Source: an uncultured Rhodospirillales bacterium
GTDB taxonomy: Bacteria; Pseudomonadota; Alphaproteobacteria; ATCC43930; CGMCC-115725
DNA: 64,000 nt
Direction of reading: 5' to 3'
Assembly (NCBI GenBank): GCA_903828515.1
Contig: CAIKMD010000002.1
Coordinates: 496,001-560,000 of the forward strand
Made by a program: the position numbers and the translations under genes. The notes under the pieces were generated by a model that searched no databases, was not told the origin of the DNA, and was given only the letters and a program-made list of their open reading frames with translations. Shown one piece after another: positions 62,840 through 64,000 of the stretch (the stretch's first letter is position 1; each line of letters starts with the position of its first letter).

Positions 62840-64000
62840 ATGGCTTATCGTCGTCTTTCGCAACTTCTCGCTTCGACGTCGCCGGCGGCACTGCTCGGCC
62901 TTGCCTTGTCGAGCGCGATTCATCCTGCCGCTGCCCAAAGCTACGGCAATGGACCGGTCCAGATTCCGACCATCTCGGTGCAGGACACCGCGCAGCAACA
63001 GAATTACCGCACCGACTCATCGTCTCTGCCGAAACTCACCCAGCCGTTGCTCGACACGCCGCACTCGATCGACGTCGTTCCGCAGCAACTGATGAAAGAC
63101 CAGGGTGTGACGACCTTGCGTGACGCTCTGCGAAACGTCACCGGCGTCAGCCTTGCGGCCGGTGAAGCGGGCGCACAGGGCGATAACCTGACGCTGCGCG
63201 GCTTCACGGCGCGCAACGACATCTATCTCGACGGCATGCGCGATTTCGGCAGCTATTATCGCGATCCGTTTTTCCTCGAGGATGTCGAGGTCCTGAAAGG
63301 GCCGGCCTCCATCCTGTTCGGGCGCGGCTCGACCGGCGGCGTGATCGAACAGGACAGTAAGCTGCCAAAGCTCGAGGGCTTCACGAACAGCTCGGTCCAG
63401 TTCGGCACCGACATGACCAAGCGCATGACGGCGGACATCGATCGGCCGATCGGCGGACTTGGCACGGGCGCGGCATTCCGCATCAACCTGATGGCGCATG
63501 ATTCGAACGTGGCGGGACGCGATACCGCTGAGTTCAGCCGTTTCGGCATTGCGCCGACGCTGGCATTGGGGATGGGCACCGATACGCGCATCACGTTGAG
63601 CTACCTGCATCAGACCGAATACGACACGCCCGATTATGGTTTGCCGTGGGTTTTCTCGGCTCCGTCGGGAGTAAAAAACGCAACCGCGACTCCCTTGCAG
63701 GCGAGCCGTTCAAACTTCTATGGCTTTGCCAGCAACGATTATCTGCGCACCAACGCCGATATAGCCACCGGCAAGATCGAGCACGACATCAACGATTCGA
63801 TCACGGTACGCGATCAGTTGCGCTACGCCCATTACACGCGTCAGTTCCGCATCACCGAGCCGCAGATTAATGCAACCGCCGCCCTCGGTGCATCGGGTGC
63901 GGTGCAACTGGTGCCGCCGAACACGCCGACCAGTTCGCTCCTCGTGTCGCGCAATCAGCTTGCCGGCACCAGCCTCGAAACCTTCCTCCAGAATCAAGCG
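62840..64000 (+). CDS. TonB-dependent siderophore receptor, 3'-truncated by window edge
   Basis: 387 codons from ATG 62840, open to the last base. The signal peptide ends in AIHPAAAQ; a TonB-box-like PTISVQ follows. The plug is LLDTPHSIDVVPQQLMKDQGVTTLRDALRNVTGVSLAAGEAGAQGDNLTLRGF, with YLDGMRDFGSYYRDPFFLEDVEVLKGPASILFGRGSTGGVIEQ before the barrel. The Fiu/catecholate receptor group fits best. It is probably expressed with hemP from the Fur-controlled promoter. The remaining barrel lies beyond base 64000. Confidence 0.9.
   Translation, partial: MAYRRLSQLLASTSPAALLGLALSSAIHPAAAQSYGNGPVQIPTISVQDTAQQQNYRTDSSSLPKLTQPLLDTPHSIDVVPQQLMKDQGVTTLRDALRNVTGVSLAAGEAGAQGDNLTLRGFTARNDIYLDGMRDFGSYYRDPFFLEDVEVLKGPASILFGRGSTGGVIEQDSKLPKLEGFTNSSVQFGTDMTKRMTADIDRPIGGLGTGAAFRINLMAHDSNVAGRDTAEFSRFGIAPTLALGMGTDTRITLSYLHQTEYDTPDYGLPWVFSAPSGVKNATATPLQASRSNFYGFASNDYLRTNADIATGKIEHDINDSITVRDQLRYAHYTRQFRITEPQINATAALGASGAVQLVPPNTPTSSLLVSRNQLAGTSLETFLQNQA

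Noticed and set aside
62743-63123. 126-codon plus-strand frame at the start of the receptor gene
   Set aside because: The +1-shifted frame from 62840 to the window end encodes a clear signal peptide, TonB plug and barrel; the other frame is a shadow.
1-64000. CRISPR arrays, insertion sequences, rRNA operons or prophage genes
   Set aside because: No regularly spaced direct repeats, transposase or integrase motifs, rRNA sequences or phage structural genes were seen.

Overview
The window is one 64 kb stretch of a GC-rich chromosome, about 63-65% G+C by eye. It looks alphaproteobacterial, probably near Rhodospirillales/Rhizobiales. The evidence is gene order: dgt-argS-SPOR-nagZ-M50-scpA-scpB-tatBC-serS-surE-pcm-LysM/M23, yajC-secD-secF-Mth938 and uvrA/ssb-gyrA-coaD. 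It also carries a GTTC-N7-GTTC LexA box, two perfect TTAA-N7-TTAA CtrA boxes and an Ala at the GyrA Ser83 position. No closer taxonomic call is possible from the sequence alone.

Layout. 1-9.9 kb: the 3' part of ilvD, a radical-SAM aminomutase (KamA/EpmB family), a PilZ protein fused to a PagL-like barrel, an orphan NitT/TauT-type binding protein, xthA, an unknown protein with two PilZ genes, erpA and a GMC oxidoreductase. 10-23 kb: a dense housekeeping run with mostly 1-4 nt overlaps (nucleotide hydrolysis, tRNA charging, cell-wall recycling, condensin ScpAB, Tat translocase, SurE, Pcm, a DipM/NlpD-like LysM protein). tatA is missing from its usual place. 23-28 kb: a FIST sensor with a soluble histidine kinase behind a CtrA box, an esterase, a MOSC protein, a DUF815 ATPase and a small lipoprotein. 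28-38 kb: the YajC-SecDF module, a luciferase-like monooxygenase, a second orphan binding protein, a TM2/zinc-ribbon protein, a dienelactone hydrolase, a PuuD-like membrane protein with a 30-residue membrane peptide, a Cys-rich CWC protein overlapping an NDUFAF6-like protein, and trmFO.

38-48 kb: uvrA and ssb diverge around a LexA box. A Tat-exported thiamine-diphosphate enzyme with its own c-type cytochrome sits between ssb and gyrA-coaD; this is the most unusual functional pair here. 48-56 kb: an old-yellow-enzyme homologue, an orphan Flp pilin with a CtrA box, a small surface-polysaccharide group (epimerase, FemAB-like, glycosyltransferase) bordered by AT-rich DNA, an OmpA-type porin and an RRM protein. 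56-64 kb: MntH, a SnoaL-like protein, a CinA-type amidohydrolase, a split chromate transporter, small envelope proteins and tRNA-Lys(UUU). The end is an iron region: cupredoxin, a His-rich helical protein, a membrane protein, HemP and a TonB-dependent siderophore receptor cut by the window edge, with Fur-type boxes in two promoters.

Three palindromic intergenic repeats, three rho-independent terminators and several genes too short for routine calling (30-aa membrane peptide, Flp pilin) are also annotated. Family names come from reading motifs by eye; no database search was run.
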